Assembly (NCBI RefSeq): GCF_011297335.1
Contig: NZ_JAAOTJ010000004.1
Location: 186,001-250,000 of the forward strand
Direction of reading: 5' to 3'
DNA: 64,000 nucleotides
Source of the DNA: Catellatospora methionotrophica
GTDB lineage: Bacteria; Actinomycetota; Actinomycetes; Mycobacteriales; Micromonosporaceae
Part shown: positions 45,991 to 54,567 of the stretch, piece after piece
How positions within the stretch are numbered: position 1 is the first letter of the stretch
Layout: each line of letters begins with the position of its first letter
Made by a program: the position numbers and the translations under genes
The notes under the pieces: model-generated
Told to the model about the DNA's origin: nothing
Databases searched by the model: none
What the model saw: only the letters and a program-made list of their open reading frames with translations

Positions 45991-46770
45991 TCAGGAGGTG
46001 AGAACGGCCGCGTGATCGGCGAGGATCAGTCGGCCGATGTGCTCGATGAGCTGTGGGACGACGGCGTTGCCGAGGGCGTGGAGCCGGTCCAGTTGGTGGG
46101 GAATCCCATGAGCCAGTCGAGCCACTGAGGGTTGACGTTCCAGCCAGTCATCCGCTGCCCGCCTGCGGTGATGTGCTGCCAGGCCAGGAAGTCCTCCAGC
46201 TGCGAGCGGTGCGCGCCTGTCTCGGCCCGTTTCCAGCAGATTCCGTGGGCTCCCATCGACGCTCTCGGGGTGGGCCACGAGGAAGAGCCGTTCACGCGGG
46301 TGCGGCGCGCCGAACTCTGCCGCTGATAGCACCGACCACTCCGCATCGAACCCGAGCGCGGCCAGGTCACCGAGGATGATCCCGAAGGCGTCTCGGTCGG
46401 CAAGCAGAGCTGCGACGTTCTCCAGCAGGAAGTAGCGCGGTCGAAGAACGCGAAGGGTGTCGACGACAGCCGGCCACAGCCACCGCTCATCCCTGACGCC
46501 GCGTCGCTTGCCCTCGACGGAGAAGGGCTGGCAGGGGGCACCGGCACAGACCAGGACAGGGGAAGCATGTCCGGTGCCGGTCCACGCCTGCGGGAACGTG
46601 TTGACGTCGTCATGGCGGATCACCTCCGGGAAGTGGCGGGACAGGACGGACTGGCAGAACTGGTTGATCTCGACCTGGTGCGTGATCTGGAATCCGGCGC
46701 GCGTCAGGCCGAGGCTGAACCCGCCGATCCCGGCGAACAGGTCCACCGCAGTGGAGCGAGGCGCGTTCAT
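45991..46770 (-). CDS. DNA (cytosine-5) methyltransferase
   Basis: A 259-residue C5-methyltransferase. Motifs: I DLFAGIGGFSLGL, IV GAPCQPFSVEGKRRG with the catalytic Cys, VI LLENVAALL, VIII PRERLFLVAHP, and X HALGNAVVPQLIEHI. The target-recognition part between VIII and X is short (about 60 residues), which makes it smaller than typical enzymes. No endonuclease gene is adjacent. Its ATG overlaps the stop of the SpdB-like gene (4 bp), so it is part of the transfer/replication operon. It may protect the element from recipient restriction during transfer. Confidence 0.9.
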   Translation of the reverse strand: MNAPRSTAVDLFAGIGGFSLGLTRAGFQITHQVEINQFCQSVLSRHFPEVIRHDDVNTFPQAWTGTGHASPVLVCAGAPCQPFSVEGKRRGVRDERWLWPAVVDTLRVLRPRYFLLENVAALLADRDAFGIILGDLAALGFDAEWSVLSAAEFGAPHPRERLFLVAHPESVDGSPRNLLETGRDRRAPLAAGGLPGLAAHHRRRAADDWLERQPSVARLAHGIPHQLDRLHALGNAVVPQLIEHIGRLILADHAAVLTS

Positions 46771-47681
46771 CGGGCCGCCTCCGGTAGCGGCGTGCCGTTG
46801 ACCGACGCGATCGAGGTGCGCGGGGCGGTTAGGCCCAGGGCGCGCATGATCTGGCCGGTGGTGTCGTTGCTGACCCGCAGCACCGCCCGCAGCTCATCGC
46901 GTGTGATCGGCCGACCGTTGGCCTGCTCGTGCTCGGCAGCCGCGGCGCGGGCGCGGTCGAGCAGATCTGCCGGCAGCGGCGGCGCTGGCCAGTCGGAGAC
47001 TCGGCCACCCAAGGCGGGCACGTTCGTCATGACCGGCGCGATAGCCCGCACCACGGCTGCGGGGACGGCGGGGACTGGCTCAGGACGGTCCTGGACGACC
47101 GGGACGGCCGGGGGCGTTTCCGGGACGGCCGGGACGGGCTGGGGGCGTTCGTCCGGGACGGGCAGGGACGCCGGGGACGGCGCGGGGACGTCCTGGGGAC
47201 GGGGACGGGGACGGACGTCCGGGGCGTCCTGGGTCGTGGGGTTGGTGTCCGTGGCGGTCGTGGTGGAGGTGCGGTGGCCGATGACCAGTAGCGCCCCGGT
47301 GGCCATGATCATGAGGCCGTCGATGGCGAGGGGGCCGAGTGCGGAGACCAGGCGGTCCTCGCCGTAGTAGGTCAGCAGGGACGACAGGTGCCGGTAGGAC
47401 ACGACGCCGGCGACGAGGGCGACGGGGATCATGCCGCCGAAGCGCAGCACGGCCCACTGTCGGCCGACCGGCCAGGCGACGCGGACAAGGATTTCGATCG
47501 CCACGAACAGGATCACGGGCCAGACGATCGAGCCGACGACCGCACCGGGCATCGGCTGCCAGTCGGCGGGGGCACCGGCCGGAGGGATGTAGGAGTGGGC
47601 GACGTTGGCGGCCACGGAGATGACGCCGCCCAGCAGCGCGCCGAAGCGCGACCAGCCACGACCACGGGTGTCGGTGTTCAT
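46767..47681 (-). CDS. SpdB/DUF2637-like membrane protein with C-terminal HTH
   Basis: A 304-residue protein from ATG 47681. It has four N-terminal transmembrane helices (FGALLGGVISVAANVAHSYI, GAVVGSIVWPVILFVAIEILV, GMIPVALVAGVVSYRHL, LAIDGLMIMATGALLVIGH), a long Pro/Asp-rich linker with repeated RP/VP words, and a C-terminal helix-turn-helix (RPITRDELRAVLRVSNDTTGQIMRALGL). Proteins of this type accompany TraB-like translocases in AICEs and are linked to spread of the plasmid through mycelium. Two bases separate it from the translocase gene. Confidence 0.82.
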   Translation of the reverse strand: MNTDTRGRGWSRFGALLGGVISVAANVAHSYIPPAGAPADWQPMPGAVVGSIVWPVILFVAIEILVRVAWPVGRQWAVLRFGGMIPVALVAGVVSYRHLSSLLTYYGEDRLVSALGPLAIDGLMIMATGALLVIGHRTSTTTATDTNPTTQDAPDVRPRPRPQDVPAPSPASLPVPDERPQPVPAVPETPPAVPVVQDRPEPVPAVPAAVVRAIAPVMTNVPALGGRVSDWPAPPLPADLLDRARAAAAEHEQANGRPITRDELRAVLRVSNDTTGQIMRALGLTAPRTSIASVNGTPLPEAAR

Positions 47682-47683
47682 GG

Positions 47684-48892
47684 TCAGTGCTCCTGTCCGG
47701 CGTAGGCGGGCGTGTACTCGGCGACGAGGGCGTCTATGTCGGCGTCGGTCGGGTAGCCGATGCGGATGCGTTCGGGGTCGGCGTCGCCGTCGACCACGTA
47801 GCCGACCCCCGGCATGGACCTCGGGATGAGGTCGCACAGCGCGCCGCGGTCTCGGGCGTTCTCGCCCAGCACCAGGTCCACCTCGGCGGGCTCGACCATG
47901 CGCAGCCCGACCCGGATCGCGAACAGGTTGCGCAGCGGTACGACCTCCTTGCGGCCGTCCTGGACCAGGGCCACGACGTGGATACCGGCGGCGCGGCCCT
48001 TGGTCAGGATCAGCGCCAGTGCGGCCTTGACCCGGTCGGTGGTCTTCTTGTCGCCGTAGGCGGTCAGCGTCGCCAGCTCGTCGATGAGGATGATGCGCTT
48101 GGGCTCCTCGACCGTGGCGACGTGCTGACGGGTCCGGCCGCGCAGCGCGACGGTGCGCTCGTTGAGCACCGTGACCTCTTCCTCCAGGGCGTCGGCCATC
48201 TCTGCGGCACCATCGCACAGGAACCGGGCCAGCAGCGGCGCGACGCCGGCCATCTCCATGCCGCCCTTGGGGTCGAACCCGACCACCCGGACCGTGCCCG
48301 CGGCGATGCCGCCGGCGACCGAGCGCATGAACGACTGGACGAACGAGCCCTTCCCGGCATCGGACGCGCCGACGACCAGGCAGTGCCCGCCGTGCAGCCG
48401 CAGGGTCCACGTCTGGCCGGACTCGCGGCGGCCCATCGGCAGAGCGGTGAAGTCGGGGACCATCGGCACCGGCAGCGGCTTGACGACCGCGGACAGGGGG
48501 TCGCCCTGGTGCAGGTGCAGCACCACCAGACCCGGCTTGAGCCCGGCGCGGACCGTGACCCGGCGTACCCCGAATGTCTCGGCCATGCGGGAGATGTGGC
48601 GGGCGTAGTCCGCGCGGGTCTGACCGGGCACGACCGCGATGGTGAGCACGTCCAGGCCATCACGGGAGTAGATCCCGACGATGCGCGGGGTGTAGAGCGT
48701 GCCGTAGTGCCGGATCGTGAGCTTGCACGCGGTCATGAGCTGCGGCCACAGCGGCTCGATCTCATCCAGGCGGAACTTCGCGAACTGCGCGCACGGACGG
48801 CACAGGCACCACGAGCGGTGGTAGTCGCGCGGGTGGACCCACGCACCGCACAGGCACTTGATCATTTCGATGCGGGCACCGCCGAACATCAC
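47684..48892 (-). CDS. FtsK/SpoIIIE-type DNA translocase (TraB/TraSA-like)
   Basis: A 402-residue translocase. Walker A is in LVVGASDAGKGSFVQSFMRS, the middle FDPKGGMEMAGVAPLLARFL block is FtsK-like, and Walker B is RIILIDELATL. Four cysteines at the N-terminus (KCLCGAW, WCLCRPC) could form a zinc finger. It moves double-stranded element DNA between hyphae in the single-protein conjugation of actinomycetes. It is shorter than Streptomyces TraB and lacks a clear C-terminal gamma winged helix. It overlaps the upstream small gene by 4 bp. Confidence 0.88.
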   Translation of the reverse strand: MMFGGARIEMIKCLCGAWVHPRDYHRSWCLCRPCAQFAKFRLDEIEPLWPQLMTACKLTIRHYGTLYTPRIVGIYSRDGLDVLTIAVVPGQTRADYARHISRMAETFGVRRVTVRAGLKPGLVVLHLHQGDPLSAVVKPLPVPMVPDFTALPMGRRESGQTWTLRLHGGHCLVVGASDAGKGSFVQSFMRSVAGGIAAGTVRVVGFDPKGGMEMAGVAPLLARFLCDGAAEMADALEEEVTVLNERTVALRGRTRQHVATVEEPKRIILIDELATLTAYGDKKTTDRVKAALALILTKGRAAGIHVVALVQDGRKEVVPLRNLFAIRVGLRMVEPAEVDLVLGENARDRGALCDLIPRSMPGVGYVVDGDADPERIRIGYPTDADIDALVAEYTPAYAGQEH

Positions 48893-49287
48893 CGATCACC
48901 GCCGATCGCGGTCAGCAGGTCGAGCTGAGTGTCGTTGTCGGCAGGCCACGTGGGGGCGGGCCGGATCTCGGTGGGGCGGGCGGGGACCGGGACCGGGCGG
49001 ACCATCGTCGGCAGCCACGAGCCACGGCCGAGCACCGCGCGGGCGTCGACCGGGGTAGTCACCTGGAGCATCACCGACCGCAGGTCGACGTGACCGGCCA
49101 GGGCGATCTGACGGGCCATCGCGGCGGCAGCGCCGGCGACCTCGATCAGCGTCGCGACCCGCAGCTCATCGGTGAACCCGGCCGTGAACAGCGACCGCGA
49201 CGCCAGGATCGCGGGTGCCGCGAGGGACGACACGAGCGCCGACGAGTCTGCAGCGTGATCGGGCGCGGGGTTGGGTAGCGTGGACAT
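48889..49287 (-). CDS. Small AICE protein of unknown function
   Basis: A 132-residue protein, Ala-rich and helical in its first half (ADSSALVSSLAAPAILASRSLFTAG, IEVAGAAAAMARQIALAG) with a Pro-rich C-terminus. Conserved position between the Pra-like and Tra genes suggests a minor role in transfer or regulation. No domain is recognised. Confidence 0.6.
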   Translation of the reverse strand: MSTLPNPAPDHAADSSALVSSLAAPAILASRSLFTAGFTDELRVATLIEVAGAAAAMARQIALAGHVDLRSVMLQVTTPVDARAVLGRGSWLPTMVRPVPVPARPTEIRPAPTWPADNDTQLDLLTAIGGDR

Positions 49288-49376
49288 GACGAACCTCCCC
49301 TTTCGAGGTGAGGAGTCAGCACGCGGGACCGGGCGAATCTTGGCGGAGGAGACCGGTCCCGCGTGGCGTGTGAAGA

Positions 49377-49763
49377 TCAGGAGTTGGCCGCATCGGCGGC
49401 GACCATGTCACGGGCCATGTACGACCAGGCCAGACGCGCCCGGCCACCGTTGTCGGAGATGTACGGCGTCGCGGTCATCTCGGTGAACTCCACCGGCGTG
49501 AACGGCGAACCCGTGACAGCGTTCGGCGGAACCGGCTGGTACGCCGCCGCGAGCTTGACCTTCGCGACCGTCTGCGCGCCCTTGAGCGACCGGTCACCGT
49601 CGATCACGGTCACCTCCCACAGCAGCTCCCCCGTCACCGGGTGCTTCTTCTGCGAACCGCGCTTGCCGTTCTCGAACTCGAACACCGGCTCGACATCCGA
49701 GTTCAGGTACGCCCCGAACGGGAACACCTGCTCGAACCGGACTGCGATCGGACCCTTCAGCAT
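49377..49763 (-). CDS. Pra-like activator of replication/excision
   Basis: A 128-residue protein from ATG 49763 (MLKGPIAVRFEQVFPFGAYLNSDVEPVFEFENGKRGSQ). This type of small protein stands at the KorSA-controlled promoter in AICEs and is annotated after pSAM2 Pra, an activator of replication, integration and excision. It is divergent from the GntR gene, and three palindromes lie in the shared 158-bp gap. The assignment rests mainly on position and general resemblance. Confidence 0.65.
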   Translation of the reverse strand: MLKGPIAVRFEQVFPFGAYLNSDVEPVFEFENGKRGSQKKHPVTGELLWEVTVIDGDRSLKGAQTVAKVKLAAAYQPVPPNAVTGSPFTPVEFTEMTATPYISDNGGRARLAWSYMARDMVAADAANS

Positions 49764-49810
49764 CTGCCCACTCCGTTCGATTGGCTTGGGCCTCCCAATT
49801 GGGCCGCCCA

Positions 49811-49870
49811 CTTGGTACCTACCAAGGCTATATCACATTGGTAGGTACCACAAGGCTTGGTCCGTACCAA
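49811..49870. promoter_or_regulatory. Three operator palindromes of the GntR repressor
   Basis: CTTGGTA-CC-TACCAAG (49811-49826), TGGTA-GG-TACCA (49839-49850) and TTGGT-CCG-TACCAA (49857-49870) share the TTGGTA/TACCAA half-site. They fill the gap between the divergent Pra-like and GntR genes, consistent with joint control and autoregulation. Confidence 0.8.
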
Positions 49871-49921
49871 AACCCGGTAAGCTTCGAGGAACCTCGGAAC
49901 GGCAACACTTGGAGAACCGCC

Positions 49922-50707
49922 ATGAGCACCACACCGAGCCAGCCAGCGGAAACGCCAGTGCCGCTTCATGTGACTCTCGCCAACACGCTTCGCGACGCGA
50001 TCCAGCGTGGGGAGTTCTCGCCTGGAGAACGGCTACCCGCAGAGCGCGACCTGGCCGACAAGTTCAACGCCTCCCGCACGACCGTGCGGTTGGCGCTGTC
50101 CGCGCTGAAGTCTCAGGGTCTAGTTGGCTCAGGCCAGGGACAGGGCACCTATGTCCGCAAGTCGAGGCCGATCCGAGTCATGGCGATGGACCAGGACCGC
50201 CGCGCGCGCCGGGCGGCCAACCATGCGGCCACGTTCAACGCAGAGATCGCGATGCAGGGCCGGATAGGCCGACAGGTCATCCGAGCGGTGCAGCCCGAGC
50301 CGGCGACGGCAGAGGTCGCGAAATGGCTCGGTGTGCCGGAAGGAAGCGCCGTCCTTGCCCGGCGGCGTCTCATGCTGGTCGACGAGGAGCCGTACCAGCT
50401 GGGTGACAGCTACTACCCGCATGACCTGGTGTCGGACACCCCCATCGCGGTTGCCGCGCCCGTCGAGGAAGGCGTGCTGGCCGTCCTGGAGCGTGTCCAC
50501 GGCCAACCGATCTCATACTTCATCGACGAGCTGAGCTTCCGCATGCCGACGCCAGACGAGGCATCCATCCTGCGACTTGATCCGGGAGTGAGCGTGGTTC
50601 GCGTCGTTCGCATCGCCTACGACCGTGACGAAAAGCCGTTGGAAGCGTTCGATCAGCTTCTCGCGGGAGACAAGCACGTGCTCGTGTACGAGGTGTCGGC
50701 TGAATGA
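49922..50707 (+). CDS. GntR-family (HutC/UTRA) repressor, KorSA-like
   Basis: A 261-residue regulator from ATG 49922, chosen because the in-frame sequence upstream runs through the operators. The N-terminal winged helix is LANTLRDAIQRGEFSPGERLPAERDLADKFNASRTTVRLALSALKSQGLVGSGQGQGTYVRK. A C-terminal UTRA ligand domain follows (about 90-255). In AICEs this type (KorSA) represses pra and keeps the element integrated. The start of a GNAT gene overlaps its stop. Confidence 0.88.
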   Translation: MSTTPSQPAETPVPLHVTLANTLRDAIQRGEFSPGERLPAERDLADKFNASRTTVRLALSALKSQGLVGSGQGQGTYVRKSRPIRVMAMDQDRRARRAANHAATFNAEIAMQGRIGRQVIRAVQPEPATAEVAKWLGVPEGSAVLARRRLMLVDEEPYQLGDSYYPHDLVSDTPIAVAAPVEEGVLAVLERVHGQPISYFIDELSFRMPTPDEASILRLDPGVSVVRVVRIAYDRDEKPLEAFDQLLAGDKHVLVYEVSAE

Positions 50708-51306
50708 GCCTGATGGAGATCACCGCATCGACGCTCGAAGGTCAGCGGATTCGGCTCGAACCCCTCGCCGTCGCGCACCTGGAGTCCTTGGCGGCAGCCG
50801 CAGGGTCGGCAGAGGTCTGGACCTACCTCGACGAGGCCACGCCAGACGTCAACGCGGTCGCATCGCTCATCGCGGAGGCGCTTGAGGAGCAGGACCAGGG
50901 CGTGCGCGTGCCCTACGCCATTGTCGAACGTCAAACAGGTGCGGTGATCGGCAGCATCAGCTTCATCGACATCCAGCGGCGGCACCGCGGCGTCGAGATC
51001 GGCTGGGCATGGGTAACCCCCAGCAAGTGGCGCACCGGCGCTGCGCGCGAGGCCTCCTACCTGCTGATGCGTTACGCCTTCGACGTAGCCGGTGCGATCC
51101 GCGTCGCATTCAAGACCGACAGCCGGAACGAACGCTCACAGCGCGCCATTGAAGCCCTGGGCGCAACGCGGGAAGGGATGTTCCGCAACCACCGCATCCT
51201 GCGTGATGGCTACGTCCGTGACTCGATCTACTACAGCGTGATCGCCGAAGAGTGGCCGCAGGTGCGACGGACCTTGGAGGTTCAGCGGAGCGACGCCGAG
51301 GTGTGA
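50704..51306 (+). CDS. RimJ/RimL-type GNAT acetyltransferase
   Basis: A 200-residue acetyltransferase: IRLEPLAVAHLESLAAAAGS start, ERQTGAVIGSISFIDIQRRHRGVEIGWAWVTPSKWRTGAAREASYLLMRYAF with the CoA region, and VAFKTDSRNERSQRAIEALGATREGMFRNHRILRDGYVRDSIYYSV, the standard ending. It is coupled to the repressor gene by a 4-bp overlap, so expression follows the repressor. The substrate is unknown. A UUCG-capped terminator follows. Confidence 0.85.
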   Translation: MSLMEITASTLEGQRIRLEPLAVAHLESLAAAAGSAEVWTYLDEATPDVNAVASLIAEALEEQDQGVRVPYAIVERQTGAVIGSISFIDIQRRHRGVEIGWAWVTPSKWRTGAAREASYLLMRYAFDVAGAIRVAFKTDSRNERSQRAIEALGATREGMFRNHRILRDGYVRDSIYYSVIAEEWPQVRRTLEVQRSDAEV

Positions 51307-51317
51307 GGACCATGCAG

Positions 51318-51343
51318 AAACGGGACCCTTCGGGGTCCCGTTT
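51318..51343 (+). terminator. UUCG-tetraloop intrinsic terminator
   Basis: AAACGGGACCC (51318-51328), loop TTCG, GGGTCCCGTTT (51333-51343), followed by a partial T tract (TGTGTTGG). It ends the GntR-GNAT operon. Confidence 0.85.
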
Positions 51344-52073
51344 GTGTTGGTTGCTAGGCCGCTCCGTCAACCGTTCTCCAAACCAGGGGTCCCCAGAGCC
51401 ACAACAGGCGGAAGGGGGAACGCTGAGCGGTGCGAGACGACACCAGCCTACGAGCCCACACCGACACCACCACGACGCAACACCGACGCCAAGACCAGTA
51501 GCCGCAACGACTCTCTGCCATGCGATCTCCCACCGCATCTCGATCACGCCGCCGACCAGCCGGCCACTCATGCCATTGGCATGTGTCGAAACTTTCCCTA
51601 CGAGGTCAAGGCGGCGCTGAAGCGCCGCGCCGGGTCCGGGCACTGGGCCTCGGCGCTCTGCCTCCGGCCGCGCCAGGCCCGCGCCCGACCCGGCAGCCAG
51701 TAGCAACGCCATACCTCGACTGAGTAGATCGACATTGCCGAAGGCCAAGAGTTACCGCAGGTCAGCACTTCGATCAACGCGGTCGGTGATCGACCGGCCG
51801 ACGTTGCGGCCATGGCCAGCGACGACGCGCGTCAGAGCGTGCCGAAGTGATCAAGCTAAGGATGACCGCTCAGCGAAGAGAGATGATCTTTTGTCGACAG
51901 GATGATGATAGCGACGAAGATCATTTATTGTTTGATTTATGATCATTTCTTCGCACGTCAGCCGGACTAACTGACCGCAGCTCCCGCCGCCGTCGCATCC
52001 GCGATCATCGCGGCTAGAACGGTAGACCTTGGGGCTCCGCCCCAAACCCCGGCCGACGCTCGGGGATCAGCAA
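51344..52073. other. Non-coding stretch of the AICE with AT-rich island
   Basis: No convincing gene in this 730-bp stretch. Positions 51858-51955 form an AT-rich island with repeated GATCAT words in both orientations (GATGATC, AGATCATTT, ATGATCATTT). At 52031-52043 a small hairpin GGGGC-TCC-GCCCC precedes the nested inverted repeat. A promoter for the minus-strand genes to the right, or part of an origin, is possible. Confidence 0.5.
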
Positions 52074-52236
52074 GATCCCCTCAGCCTGTCGCCATAGGTA
52101 AGCACGGGGCGGGGCCACTCCGTGCCAGCCACTCCAAGATTTTTTCTAAACGCTCCGCAGAAAAAATCTTGAAGCCTCGGCAGGCACTCCGGACCCCGCC
52201 CCGTGCTTAGGCATAGCCCGCCAGTCCGAGGGGATC
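52074..52236. repeat. Nested 163-bp inverted repeat (candidate origin or structured RNA)
   Basis: Four concentric arms: GATCCCCTC/GAGGGGATC (52074-52082/52228-52236), TAAGCACGGGGCGGGG and its complement (52099-52114/52194-52209), GTGCC/GGCAC (52122-52126/52183-52187), and CAAGATTTTTTCT/AGAAAAAATCTTG (52135-52147/52159-52171) around an 11-nt loop. GC-rich outer and AT-rich inner stems occur in one axis. It lies between the end of the GntR-GNAT operon and the end of the XRE-ImmA gene. Confidence 0.8.
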
Positions 52237-52254
52237 AGCGGCCGGCAAGTCCAC

Positions 52255-53406
52255 TCACTTCACTCTGTACAACGTGGGCTTGCCAGGCGGCGGCTCGATT
52301 GTTCCCGCAGAGGATCCACGTGTAGAGCTTGTAACAGGTAGCACAGTTAGACCCATTAGTGCCTCAGTCAGATCTTGACGCGAAAATCCCAGATCTTTGG
52401 CGATCCGGTCGACACTCCAGCCGTCCTCTCGCGCAAGCCCCAAAATCTGCTTCAAGAGGCTTGATTGCTCCGGTTGTATTCCGTCCGGCTCGTTAGAACG
52501 AAAGCCCTTCTCGCTCAGACTCACCATCCATGAACGGTATTGCCAATCGCTGAGCCGTCCAAGCTGGTTAAGCCTACGTACCATGGCGGTTGCCGACACC
52601 AACCAATACTTCTTCAGGCGCATTACGTTCTCAAGCGTGGGCCGGCCAACAAGCTGCGGCAGCAACCCCGCCGTAGGCATCAAGAACGCGCTTGCGAAGC
52701 TGTTAGCGTCAAGTTCAAACTGTCGATTGCGATTAGTGTTGATGTCACGATGCATGCAAAGATGGCCCAACTCGTGGGCCAAATCAAAGCGGAGACGCTC
52801 GGCGCTCTTAGTTGTGTTCAAGAATATAAGCGGCAGGTCTTCATGCCAGAAGGAAAATGCGTCGACCTCTCGGTCATGACCGGGTAGACCAAATACCCGA
52901 ACGCCTTTGCTCTCCAGTAGCGCGAGTAGATCCTTGATTGGTCTTGCGCCGAGTCCCCACATTGCCCTCATCGATTCCGCAGCTTCGACGGGAGATGGTT
53001 CAAGGTTCGTGATCGATGCAGTAAGTTCTTCAATCGACGGCAGGTCTACCGCAGGCGTTGCGTAACGAACGTCAATCCACGATGAGAATGTACGCATGAG
53101 GGAGGCATGGGCGAGTACCCTGTTCGCTTGACGAACAGACATGCTAGACAGAGCCCGAAAACTAACCGCTGACTCCGCCACCTCATCGATGCTGTCGCCA
53201 AAGAAGAAGGCCGCCGGAAAATCCAGTACTTGCCCGATTTTTTCAACGGGAGGTGCCTCTACACGCCCAGACTCCCAATCCGACACGGCGCGCCTACTCA
53301 CACCGCACAGTTCGGCTAGACCTTCCTTTGTCAGCCCTCGGCGCTCTCTGGCAAGCCGGAGCTTATCGGGATTAAACTCCGGCTTGTAGCTACTTACGTC
53401 CAACAT
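52255..53406 (-). CDS. XRE regulator fused to ImmA/IrrE metallopeptidase
   Basis: A 383-residue two-domain protein. The N-terminal Cro/CI helix-turn-helix is FNPDKLRLARERRGLTKEGLAELCGVSRRAVSDWESGRVEAPP (about 10-52). The ImmA/IrrE zinc peptidase domain has HELGHLCMHRD with HExxH and FELDANSFASAFLMP (about 225-260). A C-terminal 110-residue part ends with a second HTH-like segment (WSVDRIAKDLGFSRQDLTEALMG). Such proteins cleave or bind repressors, as ImmA does in ICEBs1. The start at 53406 (MLDVSSYKP) is chosen because upstream codons lie over the end of the next gene; 53421 is an alternative. GC content is clearly lower than in the transfer genes. Confidence 0.85.
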   Translation of the reverse strand: MLDVSSYKPEFNPDKLRLARERRGLTKEGLAELCGVSRRAVSDWESGRVEAPPVEKIGQVLDFPAAFFFGDSIDEVAESAVSFRALSSMSVRQANRVLAHASLMRTFSSWIDVRYATPAVDLPSIEELTASITNLEPSPVEAAESMRAMWGLGARPIKDLLALLESKGVRVFGLPGHDREVDAFSFWHEDLPLIFLNTTKSAERLRFDLAHELGHLCMHRDINTNRNRQFELDANSFASAFLMPTAGLLPQLVGRPTLENVMRLKKYWLVSATAMVRRLNQLGRLSDWQYRSWMVSLSEKGFRSNEPDGIQPEQSSLLKQILGLAREDGWSVDRIAKDLGFSRQDLTEALMGLTVLPVTSSTRGSSAGTIEPPPGKPTLYRVK

Positions 53407-54070
53407 GGATTTGCGGTTCATCGCCATTGTCATCGTCGTGGTGGTCATCGAGCGAAATGCCGTTGAGCTGCATCGGCTCCAGAATGATCCGCTCCCTCCA
53501 CAGAGCGATCTTTCCGTCAGCGCCCATCGACATCGGGAGCGAGAGCTCTCGGTATAGCGAGCCATTCCTTTCTTTCAGAAGCAAGAACCAGGTGACACAG
53601 CCCTCGTCGTCGACGGGCGGTTCAAGATCCGGACTGAGCGCCATCTGGCCCTCGATGATGTTCCGGCTAACGCGCTTCGCCGTCACGGGACCCCGCTTGC
53701 GGCGCGTCTTCGGAGGCTTAAATCCGACTACGCCGGTGTTGGCATCCCCACCGACTACCACGATCGCGATGTTGTGCCCGAGGTGGTACGAGGTCTCGTA
53801 ACCCCGAGTCTGGCCGATCTGCCATTCGCGGTCGAGGGAGAGCAGCACAGTGCGGAGCCCGGCAGTCGTCTCCGCCCACAGAAGCCATCCCCCGAAGATC
53901 TTGGGGTGAGCCGGCGTGGCCCTGGCCGCGGCGTCAAGCCCCGAGCTGATAGCCGCGTCGAAGTAAGACTCGCGGAGCCCGAGATCGGCCAAGCGCCTCT
54001 GCGCCGCCTCCCCCTGAGAGACGCGGCACTCCTCGAACCAATTTCCAGACTGTGCGGGACTTACCGTCAC
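53390..54070 (-). CDS. Unknown partner of the XRE-ImmA protein
   Basis: A 226-residue soluble protein overlapping the XRE-ImmA start by about 17 bp, so translationally coupled. Visible features: an alpha/beta pattern (KIFGGWLLWAETTAGLRTVLLSLDREWQIGQ, YHLGHNIAIVVVGGDANTGVVGFK), a basic stretch (KPPKTRRKRGPVTAKRVSR) and an acidic His-rich tail (DDHHDDDNGDEPQIH). No family is recognised. The pairing suggests either a target of the peptidase or a toxin/antitoxin-like partner; this is inference. Confidence 0.65.
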   Translation of the reverse strand: MTVSPAQSGNWFEECRVSQGEAAQRRLADLGLRESYFDAAISSGLDAAARATPAHPKIFGGWLLWAETTAGLRTVLLSLDREWQIGQTRGYETSYHLGHNIAIVVVGGDANTGVVGFKPPKTRRKRGPVTAKRVSRNIIEGQMALSPDLEPPVDDEGCVTWFLLLKERNGSLYRELSLPMSMGADGKIALWRERIILEPMQLNGISLDDHHDDDNGDEPQIHVGRK

Positions 54071-54567
54071 CGGTCATCGCCTTCCTTGGGCACATCAACT
54101 TCCCGAAAAATTACCACACCTGCGGTGAGATTTGAGGAAGTTGGCCATGTGTTCGGCGAGCGCAGATGGGTGACAGGCGACGATCGCACAAAGATCTTGT
54201 GCCACTACTATGTGTAGTTGCACTTGCGGTAGTCGGCAGCGACACGCGGCCGACAGAAGCGTTGAAGGCGGGAACGCGGTGCAACTGCTGTACAGCAGCG
54301 TAATACGGCAACGATGGCGCCTTCCCTGACCGTTGCTGACGACATCAGCACCCGCGGCTCGCGCCCGACCGTCACCGACCAGCCGCATAAATCCGTAAGT
54401 TCAGGATCTGAATGCTGTGCTGGCAACGTCCAGACTGCGTCGTGTCCTCTTACGGGCTAACCCGGCGACCTGAGGTGATCCGGAACACTTGGACGTTGCC
54501 AGAGTGTCCATTGGGGTAAAATCGCAGTACGCCAGTGGGTGTCTTGCGCAAAAGAAACTTCACATCT

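Noticed and set aside
51252-51748. Several frames on both strands after the GNAT gene
   Set aside because: They cross the UUCG terminator or are Arg/Pro/Thr-rich with no ribosome-binding site; no recognisable protein.
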